Shown piece by piece: positions 46,207 through 54,247 of a stretch of 64,000 bases of DNA. A program made the translations under genes and the position numbers. Numbering within the stretch: the first letter of the stretch is position 1; the number at the start of each line of letters is the position of its first letter. Location: contig JAYQWA010000003.1 of assembly GCA_038148755.1 (NCBI GenBank), positions 1 to 64,000 on the forward strand, in the 5' to 3' direction. Below the pieces are notes generated by a model that saw only the letters and a program-made list of their open reading frames with translations, made no database searches and was not told the origin of the DNA. This DNA is from UBA5109 sp038148755 (GTDB lineage Bacteria > Pseudomonadota > Gammaproteobacteria > Pseudomonadales > Pseudohongiellaceae).

Positions 46207-47217
46207 TCATTGCTTAATATAAGCAGTGAAGGCGGATGAATAATGTTCAGTGAGGCCGTCATCAGTATTTTCCAAAAAGTAAGCAGGGATATTATTTTTA
46301 TCAGCCAGAATGATGGCCTGTTCAGTTCCGAGTACATTAAAGGCTGTGGCCAGCGCATCTGCACTTGCAGCTGAATCAGCCAGCACGGTGACAGACGCCA
46401 GTTTATGGTTAACCGGATAACCCTTACGTGGATCAAGCGTGTGGGAATAATGAACATCATCCACTTCGTAAAAATTACGGTAATCTCCAGAGCTTGCAAT
46501 GCCGAGATCACTGGCGCTGATAATGCGGACAGGAATGCGCTCTGCTGAATATTCAGGTGACTCAATGGCAATGTGCCAGGCCTCTCCCTGTGCATTGTGG
46601 CCGCTGGCATATATTTCTCCACCGATTTCCACAAGATAATTGTTGATGTTATTTGTCGCCAGCAGATCAGCAATGACATCCACTGCATAACCTTTGGCAA
46701 CGGCGGATAAATCCAGTTTGACCATTCTGGTTTTAAGCACGGCAGATTCATCGGCAGCCAGCATAAGATATTGATAGCCAACATTGCCCATCAGTGTCTG
46801 GATATCCTTTACATCGGGTGGAGAACCAAAGTTAGTTTTATCCGGGCCGAAACCCCACAAATCAATCAATGGTGCAATGCTGGTATCGAAAGCGCCGTCA
46901 CTTAACAGACTGACTTCTTCACTAATTTTCAGAACCTTATACAAGTCCTGCGAAATATTTATCCAGGCGTTGGCAGGAGCCTTGTTGAGCTGCATTAATT
47001 CTGAATCTTCCCGGTAGGTCGACAGGGTGTTTTCAAGAAATTCCAGAGAGGCAGTAATGATGTCAGGATCAATACGGTTTTCTCCAACAACAGTAATATT
47101 GTAGGAGGTGCCCATGGTGCTGCCACTCAGCTGATAAGCTCGGGAATTTTGTGTATCACTGCAGGCAGAAAAACCAAGGCTAATAAGTAAAACTTTTAAA
47201 CAATTTTTCAGCATCAT
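46207..47217 (-). CDS. apbE: FAD:protein FMN transferase ApbE
   Basis: Flavinylates Thr residues of membrane redox proteins such as NqrB/C and RnfG. The 336-residue protein has an N-terminal signal with a Cys (LISLGFSAC, possible lipoprotein), then GSTMGTSYNITVVG, FDTSIAPLIDLWGFGP, DLSAVAKGYAVDVIADLL, YLVEIGGEIYASG and SHTLDPRKGYPV, all family hallmarks. Last gene of pepF-esterase-unknown-apbE; 8-base gap from the preceding gene. Its flavoprotein target is not in the window. Confidence 0.93.
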   Translation of the reverse strand: MMLKNCLKVLLISLGFSACSDTQNSRAYQLSGSTMGTSYNITVVGENRIDPDIITASLEFLENTLSTYREDSELMQLNKAPANAWINISQDLYKVLKISEEVSLLSDGAFDTSIAPLIDLWGFGPDKTNFGSPPDVKDIQTLMGNVGYQYLMLAADESAVLKTRMVKLDLSAVAKGYAVDVIADLLATNNINNYLVEIGGEIYASGHNAQGEAWHIAIESPEYSAERIPVRIISASDLGIASSGDYRNFYEVDDVHYSHTLDPRKGYPVNHKLASVTVLADSAASADALATAFNVLGTEQAIILADKNNIPAYFLENTDDGLTEHYSSAFTAYIKQ

Positions 47218-47225
47218 GCGGCGAA

Positions 47226-47846
47226 TTAGTTGTTCATCACCATCATCAGAAAGCCGGAAAAAGCGGCATTATTGGGAGTCAGACTTTCATCAATAAAATC
47301 TTTCATTTCCAGGATGGCTTTGCGGTAGCCTTGATAGAACTCCCAGCTGGGTTGTGGTTTATAGATCAGTTTTTCAAGTTCAAAGTTTGCAATAATGCCT
47401 TTGGCAGTGGTGGGCTTTACAAAGACTTCTTTATCGGAATAGTAGTAATTGGGAATAATCGTCAGCAAGGACCACTTAGCCAGTTTGCCGGAACGTAGTA
47501 TATCCAGCATGGCGTTAAATCCTTTTTCCTGATCACCATGTAGAAAATTTTTCAGCCCGTTGCTTAGTTGCTGCTTTTGCTTGTCTGATAATTTTTTTAA
47601 CAGATCACGAAATTTTGGTTTTTCAAATAAGGAAACCATGGATGATGCGTTGATGACTTTCACCATGTCAGTGCAAATAGTTTCCGCATCACGAAATTTG
47701 CTTTTGCCGAAAAAGTCCTGTGCCTGAGTGATCCTTTTACCCATGCGATGCTTCTTGCCAAGAGCCTGCATTTCCGGATTATCAAAGCCACCAGGGTATT
47801 TATTCAGAAAGGCTGATTCAGCTTCCTTTAATTTTTCCAGGTTCAT
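47226..47846 (-). CDS. Conserved hypothetical cytoplasmic protein
   Basis: A 206-residue, helix-rich, Lys-rich protein with no signal peptide or membrane segment (MNLEKLKEAESAFLNKYPGG, FGKSKFRDAETICTDMVKV, WSLLTIIPNYYYSDKEVFVK). I do not recognise a family. Set 25 bases after the esterase and 8 bases before apbE, so it belongs to the operon. Confidence 0.75.
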   Translation of the reverse strand: MNLEKLKEAESAFLNKYPGGFDNPEMQALGKKHRMGKRITQAQDFFGKSKFRDAETICTDMVKVINASSMVSLFEKPKFRDLLKKLSDKQKQQLSNGLKNFLHGDQEKGFNAMLDILRSGKLAKWSLLTIIPNYYYSDKEVFVKPTTAKGIIANFELEKLIYKPQPSWEFYQGYRKAILEMKDFIDESLTPNNAAFSGFLMMVMNN

Positions 47847-47871
47847 GATTTATTTTAAATTGAAATGCTTA

Positions 47872-48591
47872 TTAGTTTGAGCAACCGGAACGTGCCTGAT
47901 CAAGCTCAGCAAACAGACGGTCTCGCAAATTATCTTTGCGCACGTCCAGCACATGATTCTGATCGCTTTCAATATTAAAACTGATGTTATAGCCGTCATT
48001 TTGTAAATCCTGATACTGGTTTTGCATGGCAGTAAGCCAGGCAGCATCACGATCACCAACATGCATATAAATACAGAGCGGGCGCAGAGCCTCCAACCTG
48101 GCACTTGATCTGTTATTCAACAGGCCGGGATAGCCGGTAACGGAAATAAAATATTCTGGGTACAGCGAGGCAACATGAAAGGCACTGAGGCCGCCATTGG
48201 AAATACCGGTGACATGCAGTTTGTTATTTGCAACAGGATAGGTCGCAAGAATGTATTCAATAAATTCAGGAAAAACCCGTTCGCCATCCTGAAAAAACAG
48301 CTGGCCAAAGGGCGCGGAAGGACTGATAACAATGTAGCCATCACGCTCAGCTTTTTCACGCCAGTCTGCATCAGTGCTGCCGACCACAATGTTCCAGCTC
48401 TGGGAGCCTCCGGGAAACTGCAGGACGGTTGGATAAGTCTGGGAGGGATCAAAGTTATCAGGCAGAATGATGCGGAATCTGACATCCAGTCCACCAAATT
48501 CACGAGTATCTTCACTGACCTCGGCGATAACAGGATGTCCCAATGAGCTTAAAAGTATCAGTGCTGTCAGCTTTATTAGTGCTGCTTTCAT
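47872..48591 (-). CDS. Exported alpha/beta-fold esterase (depolymerase-like)
   Basis: A 239-residue protein with a signal peptide (ALILLSSLGHPVIAE), a conserved LQFPGGSQSW oxyanion-like segment, the nucleophile elbow GISNGG, IYMHVGDRDAAW and a late NHVLD that may hold the catalytic His. Resembles the polyhydroxybutyrate-depolymerase/feruloyl-esterase type of alpha/beta hydrolase. Four bases after pepF: same transcript. Substrate unknown. Confidence 0.83.
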   Translation of the reverse strand: MKAALIKLTALILLSSLGHPVIAEVSEDTREFGGLDVRFRIILPDNFDPSQTYPTVLQFPGGSQSWNIVVGSTDADWREKAERDGYIVISPSAPFGQLFFQDGERVFPEFIEYILATYPVANNKLHVTGISNGGLSAFHVASLYPEYFISVTGYPGLLNNRSSARLEALRPLCIYMHVGDRDAAWLTAMQNQYQDLQNDGYNISFNIESDQNHVLDVRKDNLRDRLFAELDQARSGCSN

Positions 48592-48595
48592 CTGT

Positions 48596-50470
48596 TTAGC
48601 CTTGCTGGTCCAGGATGGCTTCTATTCTGTCCATCAGGGAATTCATGCGTCTGATGACAGGCTCATAGGTTTCAGGTTGGGTCATGTCCAGACCCGCTTC
48701 GTTGAGCAGAATATTATGTGGATAGTCTGAGCCACCGGCGCTGAGTACATTCAAAAAGTTATCACGCACCTGGACATCCCCGGCCAGAAATTTTTCAGCA
48801 AACCAGGCTGCACCGGTAATACTGGTAGCATACTGGAATACATAAAAGTCGTAATAAAAGTGGGGGATATAGGCCCACTCTACAGCGTAGGCATCATCAA
48901 TGGTTAATACCCCTTCATCATGGCCATGATAGCGTTTCAGCAGATCACCATAGATTTCGCTGAATATGGCGCCGTTCAAGGGTTCCCCGTTTTCTGCTTT
49001 TTCATGAATAGCCAGTTCAAATTCGGCAAACATGGTCTGGCGGAAAAAAGTCCCGCGAATACTCTCCAGTGCCGAACCTAAATAAAACAGTCTTTCTTCA
49101 TCCGTTTTGGCATTGGCAATCATATATTCTTCAAGCAATATTTCATTGATGGTTGAGGCCATTTCAGCCGTGAAAGTTGAATAGTCTGCTGTTTCCCAGG
49201 GATTGCTGGCATTGGCCAGCAGTGAATGGATGGCATGCCCCCATTCATGGGCAAAGGTTGACAGGGCGTTATAGTCATCGGTGTGATTGAGCAGGATATA
49301 AGGATGCACATCGTAGGCTGAACCGCTCATATAGGCCCCGGAAGTTTTGCCCGGTTGCGGATGACTGTGCATCCAGTTCTGGGAAAGACCCTCGGCCAGT
49401 AAATTGAGATAGGTGTCGCCGAAGGGCTGCAAGGCTTCGAAAGTGATTTCCTTGGAGCGTTCAATATCAAAAACACCGGTATCTACTTCAACCAGAGGTG
49501 GATAAATATCGTAATAACGCAAGTCATCAACACCCAGCATGCGTCCGCGCAAACCCAGGTAACGATGAAAGATTGGCAGCGCATTGTTTACCTGAGTGAC
49601 CAGTTGGGTATAGGTTTCCGGTGGCAGGCCATCCTGGAACAGGTTTTGTTGCAGGACTGAATCATAGGATCTGGAGCGGGCGGCAAAGACATTAGCCTGG
49701 ACTTCTGAACTGAGGGTTGCACCCATGCCGTCAGCATACTGCTGCCAGGCGGCCCAGAAGGTATCAAATACCAGCTTCCGGTCTTCGCGGTTTTCAACGC
49801 CGCGGTAATAGGTATAAGCAGCCTGTGTCAGTTGAACTTCTTCACCATTGCTCAGGGTAACCATGGGCCAGGGAATATCCACATTTGCGTACATCTGGTA
49901 AATCTGTTCAGGTGAAGAGAGCAGGAGTGACGCTTGAGCCAGGATGGCTTCAGTCTGTTCATCCAGCGTATAAGGAGCCATGCGCAGGGTATCTTCCAGC
50001 ATGAATTCGAAATTATCCAGAGCCGGTTCTTCATCCAGAAAGCGATGTACGATTTCTGTACCCACAGAGAGTATTTCAGGACTTAGCCAGGATGTGGCTT
50101 CACCCCAATCGTTATAAAGTTGCATGGCTCTGCCAAAACGGGTTTGCTCTTCCGGATCGCGCTGATCGGCATCGCGGCGCAGGCTGGTATAAATATAAAC
50201 CCGGGTAAGCTCCCTGTAGGCATTGGAAATGGTAGTGAGGGCTTCGGCCATGGCTTCAGCGCTGTTGCCCAGGGTGCCACGGTAGCGCTCAACACTTTGC
50301 AGCCTGTTCTCAAGATCGGAGAATGCGGCTTCCCAGTCATCAGGTGTCGCATAGAGGTCTGTCAGATCCCAGATATAATGTTCTGATTCCTGCGCTGTAG
50401 CAGATAAGGCAGCACTTAGGCATGAAAGACCAAGCAAAGTGGAAAATAGCAGAGTTGAGAGTCTCATCAA
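48596..50470 (-). CDS. pepF: Exported oligoendopeptidase F (M3 family)
   Basis: A 624-residue zinc peptidase. A signal peptide (ending SATAQ) makes it periplasmic or secreted, unlike the usual cytoplasmic PepF. The zinc motif HEWGH lies in FAHEWGHAIHSLL, with the third-ligand Glu region FTAEMASTINEILLEEYM downstream, as in M3. The N-terminal half is the typical all-helical lid. First gene of a four-gene minus-strand unit. Confidence 0.92.
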   Translation of the reverse strand: MMRLSTLLFSTLLGLSCLSAALSATAQESEHYIWDLTDLYATPDDWEAAFSDLENRLQSVERYRGTLGNSAEAMAEALTTISNAYRELTRVYIYTSLRRDADQRDPEEQTRFGRAMQLYNDWGEATSWLSPEILSVGTEIVHRFLDEEPALDNFEFMLEDTLRMAPYTLDEQTEAILAQASLLLSSPEQIYQMYANVDIPWPMVTLSNGEEVQLTQAAYTYYRGVENREDRKLVFDTFWAAWQQYADGMGATLSSEVQANVFAARSRSYDSVLQQNLFQDGLPPETYTQLVTQVNNALPIFHRYLGLRGRMLGVDDLRYYDIYPPLVEVDTGVFDIERSKEITFEALQPFGDTYLNLLAEGLSQNWMHSHPQPGKTSGAYMSGSAYDVHPYILLNHTDDYNALSTFAHEWGHAIHSLLANASNPWETADYSTFTAEMASTINEILLEEYMIANAKTDEERLFYLGSALESIRGTFFRQTMFAEFELAIHEKAENGEPLNGAIFSEIYGDLLKRYHGHDEGVLTIDDAYAVEWAYIPHFYYDFYVFQYATSITGAAWFAEKFLAGDVQVRDNFLNVLSAGGSDYPHNILLNEAGLDMTQPETYEPVIRRMNSLMDRIEAILDQQG

Positions 50471-50566
50471 GTTTGATCCTCATGAATTTGAATAGTATTG
50501 TCCAATTAAAGCATAAGTGAAAAGATTTGTTGAAGAGTATAATTCTCTACCTCATACTCAAAAACC

Positions 50567-51751
50567 ATGAATAGACAACGCCTTACATTCGCTGCTTTTC
50601 TGTTGGTCTGTGTTTACGGACTCTGGTATTTACAGCAGCAGCTCACACCGAACAGGCCTGAAGTGACGCCTTATGCAGCGCGTCCTAAATTGCTGGATGA
50701 TGCACCAGCTCTGGTCATGGCAATCGAAACTGATACGGATGAATCAACAACTTCCGAGTTGGCTGCTTTAAGACAAACAGCGCAACAGCGGATGGAGGCT
50801 GCCTCAGCCCTGGAAATTATGGAAGCAGGTCCTGATTTTTCCTGTAACATGGCGCCAGTCAGGGAAGTGACTTCAAGCCGATCAAACCAGATATATCAAT
50901 GGCGCGATGAAAACGGCCAGTTACATTTCAGCGATACACCACCAAACAATGTTGAGACAGAAGTCTTTGACAGCAGGCAGGGCCGCCAGGCCGAATATTT
51001 CCAGTTGAATATAGATTTCAGAGGCGCCAATGCTGTGCCATTTTTTAGAAATCAGATAGAGACCCAGGCAACCAGCATGTATGAAATTCTTGCCGACATG
51101 GTAGGGCAGGAACGTTTAAAGCAGGTTGACCTGAATGTGATCATTTTCCCTGACTGGAGTAGTTATCTGCAGTATGCGACTGTAGTGGGTGGTCCAGCCA
51201 TGGCAAATTCAGGCGGCTTCTACAGCAATGCAAATAATGAAGCAGTGACTTATATGTATTAAGAAGATGAGCAGACTCTGGCAGTTGCCCGCCACGAAGC
51301 TGCACATGTCATCCTTAATGGTATGTTGGCAGCTGGTCCGCTTTGGCTGCATGAAGGGATGGCGGAATATTTTGAGCTTCTGAGTATGCGCCAGCAATAC
51401 ACACAGGTTGCTCCCACCAGTGAATGGTTAAATCTGGCGCAATCAAGTATCGCCAATGGTTACCCGGCTTCTCTGGCAGACTATCTGGATGCAGCGCCCG
51501 AAGCATGGCGTGGAGATGTGCAGGTAGTCCATTATGATTTGGGCTGGAGTCTGGTTTATTTTTTACTGGACAGTAACGATGGTCGCCGCGCATTGACGGC
51601 TCTTTTACAAAAACTGTCAGATGATTATTGCACGTTAACTGACAGCACCGCGCAACTGGAGATGAATTATCCGAGTGGAATCGCAGCGCTACAACAGAAC
51701 TTTTATAACTGGCTGAATAGAGGACTTGAGAAAAGAACGCACACCTATTAA
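50567..51751 (+). pseudogene. DUF4124 plus gluzincin-like metalloprotease (DUF1570-type), interrupted by TAA
   Basis: 395 codons. The N-terminus has one membrane anchor (FAAFLLVCVYGLWYLQQ); DUF4124 follows (IYQWRDENGQLHFSDTPP, ~105-125) and then a putative peptidase domain. The frame meets TAA at 51260-51262 after EAVTYMY, then continues with EDEQTLAVARHEAAHVILNG, giving a HExxH zinc site and WLHEGMAEYFE downstream, where the third Glu ligand is expected. The two parts are in the same frame and complement each other, so this is one gene broken by a single base (CAA/GAA to TAA possible). A TATAAT at 50539-50544 may be its -10. Confidence 0.8.
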
Positions 51752-51879
51752 AAACTGTTAGCAATTATTAAAATCTGCTGAATAAATTTCCTATTCTTTT
51801 GTAAACCTATTTGTACTTTAAACGTTTTAATCACTAACAAATGCAAAACTGTTTGTTTGATGATTAAAGGAGAGTACTG

Positions 51880-52314
51880 ATGAAAAAGAATACACCTATT
51901 TTTGCTACTCTACTGTTACTTGCAATGACAGCAGGTGAAGTTAGTGTTATGGCGCAAGAATCAGAAGAAGCCATGGATGAGCGTCGCGCTGCTATGGCGG
52001 GTCGGATGGAGGAACGGATGCAGGAGCGGCGTGCTGAAGCCGAAGCCCGACGTGAACAAAGGTGGGCTGAATTCAGTGAAGCGGAACCTGAACTGGCTGC
52101 CGAAATCATGGCACTGCGAGCCGAGCGTGAAGCAGAACGAGAGGCGCAAAGAGCTGAATTTGCAGCAAAGTATCCAAATCTTGCTGCTGCCATGGAAGAA
52201 GGTCGATTTCGTAGACTCATGCAAGCAGAAGCAGGCAGGCGTGGATTTGGGGAAGAAAGAAGAAGAGCTCCCCGAGCCCCTCACAGAGATGGTTTCGGAG
52301 GACCGCGTCGTTAA
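51880..52314 (+). CDS. Exported charged helical protein
   Basis: A 144-residue protein with a signal peptide (ending VSVMAQ) and a mature part made mainly of Arg, Glu and Ala in heptad-like helices (MDERRAAMAGRMEERMQERR, EREAEREAQRAEFAAKYP), ending in a basic RRAPRAPHRDGFGGPRR tail. AAAGGAGAGTACTG precedes the ATG. It resembles Spy/CpxP-like and DUF3106-like periplasmic helical proteins in composition only; no family is claimed. It is directly upstream of an ECF sigma gene and a DUF3106 gene of similar character. Confidence 0.7.
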   Translation: MKKNTPIFATLLLLAMTAGEVSVMAQESEEAMDERRAAMAGRMEERMQERRAEAEARREQRWAEFSEAEPELAAEIMALRAEREAEREAQRAEFAAKYPNLAAAMEEGRFRRLMQAEAGRRGFGEERRRAPRAPHRDGFGGPRR

Positions 52315-52412
52315 ATACAATGCTAACGTTCACGGCACTCAGTATTTATGGAAGTTACTTTTCTCTGGGCTATGATATTCAGACTAAGCCGCTTAATGTA
52401 AGGAGTAACGCG

Positions 52413-52940
52413 CTGGATAATTCACAAGAGCTTGGCAATTTTTTATCCAGGATTGAAAGACGAGCCTTTCGCCGTGCCCAGATTGCAACGGGTAACACTG
52501 AAGATGCCTTGGATATTGTGCAGGATGCCATGCTTGCTTTAGTTAACAAATATGCCCATAAAGAAGCGCAGGACTGGGAGCTGCTATTTCATAAAATATT
52601 GAGTAGCCGAATTATGGACTGGCACCGGCGCGCAGCAATAAGAAAGCGTTTTGGACTATGGTTGTCACCAAGTTCGAAGGAGGCGGAAGAGGTAGAGTTT
52701 GTAGATGTTCATGCTGTTGATCCTGAAGTGCTGACGCAAACAAATCAGTCAATGGCTTTATTGGAAACAGCCTTACACGAACTGCCTCTTAAACAGCAGC
52801 AAGTTTTTTTACTGCGGGCCTGGGAGGGCTTAACGGAAAAAGAAACAGCGCTGTCAATGTCCTGCTCAGTAGGTACTGTAAAATCGCACTATGCAAGAGC
52901 ACGTAGTTTTTTAAAGAATAAGTTGAAAGTTGCAGGTTAA
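52413..52940 (+). CDS. ECF-type RNA polymerase sigma factor
   Basis: Regions 2 and 4 are clear: ALDIVQDAMLALVNKYAHK with MDWHRRAAIRKRFGLWL, then LETALHELPLKQQQVFLLRA and SCSVGTVKSHYARARSF (helix-turn-helix). I chose the CTG at 52413: it follows a perfect AAGGAG with 7-base spacing, and the protein then begins LDNSQELGNFLSRIERRAF, like its relatives. The ATG at 52320 has no ribosome site and adds an atypical 31-residue stretch. ATG to CTG in the start codon is possible, so translation may be weak. The next gene starts 6 bases after its stop. Confidence 0.85.
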   Translation: MDNSQELGNFLSRIERRAFRRAQIATGNTEDALDIVQDAMLALVNKYAHKEAQDWELLFHKILSSRIMDWHRRAAIRKRFGLWLSPSSKEAEEVEFVDVHAVDPEVLTQTNQSMALLETALHELPLKQQQVFLLRAWEGLTEKETALSMSCSVGTVKSHYARARSFLKNKLKVAG

Positions 52941-52946
52941 AGTAGA

Positions 52947-53330
52947 GTGAGTGGAAGCCAGTCCATGACAGAGAAAGAAACAGATCAACAGTTTGTCGAT
53001 AATGTTAAGCAGGAGCTTGATAAAAGTTGCGATCGCCTGGATGTTCAGACTTTATCGCGGCTAAATTTTATACGCCATCAGGTGCTTGAAAACGCACATA
53101 CTGGAAATCAAGCTGCCTTTTACCGACGCTCTTTATTGTCAGGCGGTGTTTTGGCTGCTTGTGTATTGGCTCTTGTCATTTCCTTAAATTTTAACAGGGA
53201 TGCCAGCAGTGACATCGATATAGCCTTGTCTGAGCTGGAAGATATGGAAATTCTCAGCGCTGAAGAAAGCTTTGAGTTATATGAAGACATGGAATTTTAT
53301 CAGTGGTTAAGCATGAATGGTGAATTCTGA
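52947..53330 (+). CDS. DUF3619-like membrane protein, candidate anti-sigma factor
   Basis: A 127-residue protein with a cytoplasmic N-terminal helix (FVDNVKQELDKSCDRLDVQTLSRL in two halves), one membrane segment (LSGGVLAACVLALVISLNF) and an acidic periplasmic tail ending FYQWLSMNGEF. Single-pass proteins next to ECF sigma genes often bind the sigma factor; here this is inference. The start is a GTG at 52947 (gtgagtggaagc) or the ATG MTEKETD downstream at 52965. One base before the DUF3106 gene. Confidence 0.75.
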   Translation: MSGSQSMTEKETDQQFVDNVKQELDKSCDRLDVQTLSRLNFIRHQVLENAHTGNQAAFYRRSLLSGGVLAACVLALVISLNFNRDASSDIDIALSELEDMEILSAEESFELYEDMEFYQWLSMNGEF

Positions 53331-53331
53331 T

Positions 53332-53838
53332 ATGAGCCATAAAATAAACAGACTGAAATTTTTAATTGGCTTGGTATTTTGCCTGTTAGTGATGCCGGCA
53401 TTTGCGCAGGCGCCATCGTCACCTCAAGTCTTGAGTTGGGAGAGTTTGAGTCAGGATCAACAACGGGTTATATCCAGATTTCACGACTCAGATTCCTGGG
53501 AGAATATGGAGGTTCAGCAGCAACAGCGTATCCTCAGAAGAATAGAGCGATGGCAGAATATGCCGCCGGAACAAAGAGACCGGTTAAAACGTCGAGGCAG
53601 AGAGCTTTCCGCATTGGAACGGGATAGACGCGAACGAATCCGTAATAACTTTGAAGCTTTTGCCAATATGTCTGAAGAAGAAAAACGTGCTGTAAGACAG
53701 AGTTTTGAACGTTATAGAGCGCTTTCTCAAAGACGACGTTCTGAATTGTTAGAAGCGTTTGAAAGACAGCATCCCCGCCCGCGTCGCGACAGAGTGGAAA
53801 TACTTCCGGCCTCAGAAACGAATGAGATCGAGCGCTAA
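53332..53838 (+). CDS. DUF3106-family exported protein
   Basis: From ATG at 53332 (one base after the upstream TGA) 168 residues: signal peptide (ending MPAFAQ), then repeated W/F-x-x-M-x-x-(E/Q)-(Q/E)-x-R motifs (LSWESLSQDQQRVISRF, ERWQNMPPEQRDRLKRR, FEAFANMSEEEKRAVRQ) characteristic of DUF3106. Role unproven. Part of the sigma-DUF3619-DUF3106 unit; I see no terminator before the next gene. Confidence 0.82.
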   Translation: MSHKINRLKFLIGLVFCLLVMPAFAQAPSSPQVLSWESLSQDQQRVISRFHDSDSWENMEVQQQQRILRRIERWQNMPPEQRDRLKRRGRELSALERDRRERIRNNFEAFANMSEEEKRAVRQSFERYRALSQRRRSELLEAFERQHPRPRRDRVEILPASETNEIER

Positions 53839-53895
53839 TTTCCCCGAATATTTTGCTGTTGAATTTTGAGGTTTTTGCTTTATTATCTATAGGCA

Positions 53896-54174
53896 ATGAT
53901 CAAGTTGAATAAAAAATTCCTGCAAGTTTGCTTCCTGGCTTTTATGCTGCTTGGCATTCAGACTGTGCAGGGATCACTGCACAATCACATTCAGCATCAG
54001 GTTGATTGTGTACTCTGCCATTTTGATTCACATGATCAGGATATTCTTTCCCAGACAGATATAAAGTCTGTGGAAGCACAACGAATGCATGTCAATGTAT
54101 TCGCTGCAACAGATTACTATTCTTACTTTTATCCATCCTATCAAGGTCGTTCACCGCCACGTTTTTACTCTTAA
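53896..54174 (+). CDS. Small exported His/Cys protein next to a metal-type TonB receptor
   Basis: A 92-residue protein with a signal peptide (ending TVQGS) and a short mature part containing HNHIQHQVDCVLCHFDSHDQ, a His-rich stretch with a CxxC and a CH pair, followed by a tyrosine-rich end. The CVLCH motif alone should not be read as a haem site without other support. Likely binds a metal. Located 73 bases upstream of the receptor gene in the same direction. Confidence 0.65.
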   Translation: MIKLNKKFLQVCFLAFMLLGIQTVQGSLHNHIQHQVDCVLCHFDSHDQDILSQTDIKSVEAQRMHVNVFAATDYYSYFYPSYQGRSPPRFYS

Positions 54175-54247
54175 ATTTGACATAACTTAATCTGACTATC
54201 TCTTTCTGTGATGGCCATTCGTAAATTTTTGAAAAAGAGTAAATGCA

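Noticed and set aside
52320..52412. ATG at 52320 as sigma-factor start
   Set aside because: No ribosome site, and the added 31 residues do not resemble sigma factors; the AAGGAG-CTG at 52413 fits better.
54003..54026. CVLCH in the small exported protein as a haem-c site
   Set aside because: A single CxxCH in a 92-residue His-rich protein without cytochrome fold features; metal binding is at least as likely.
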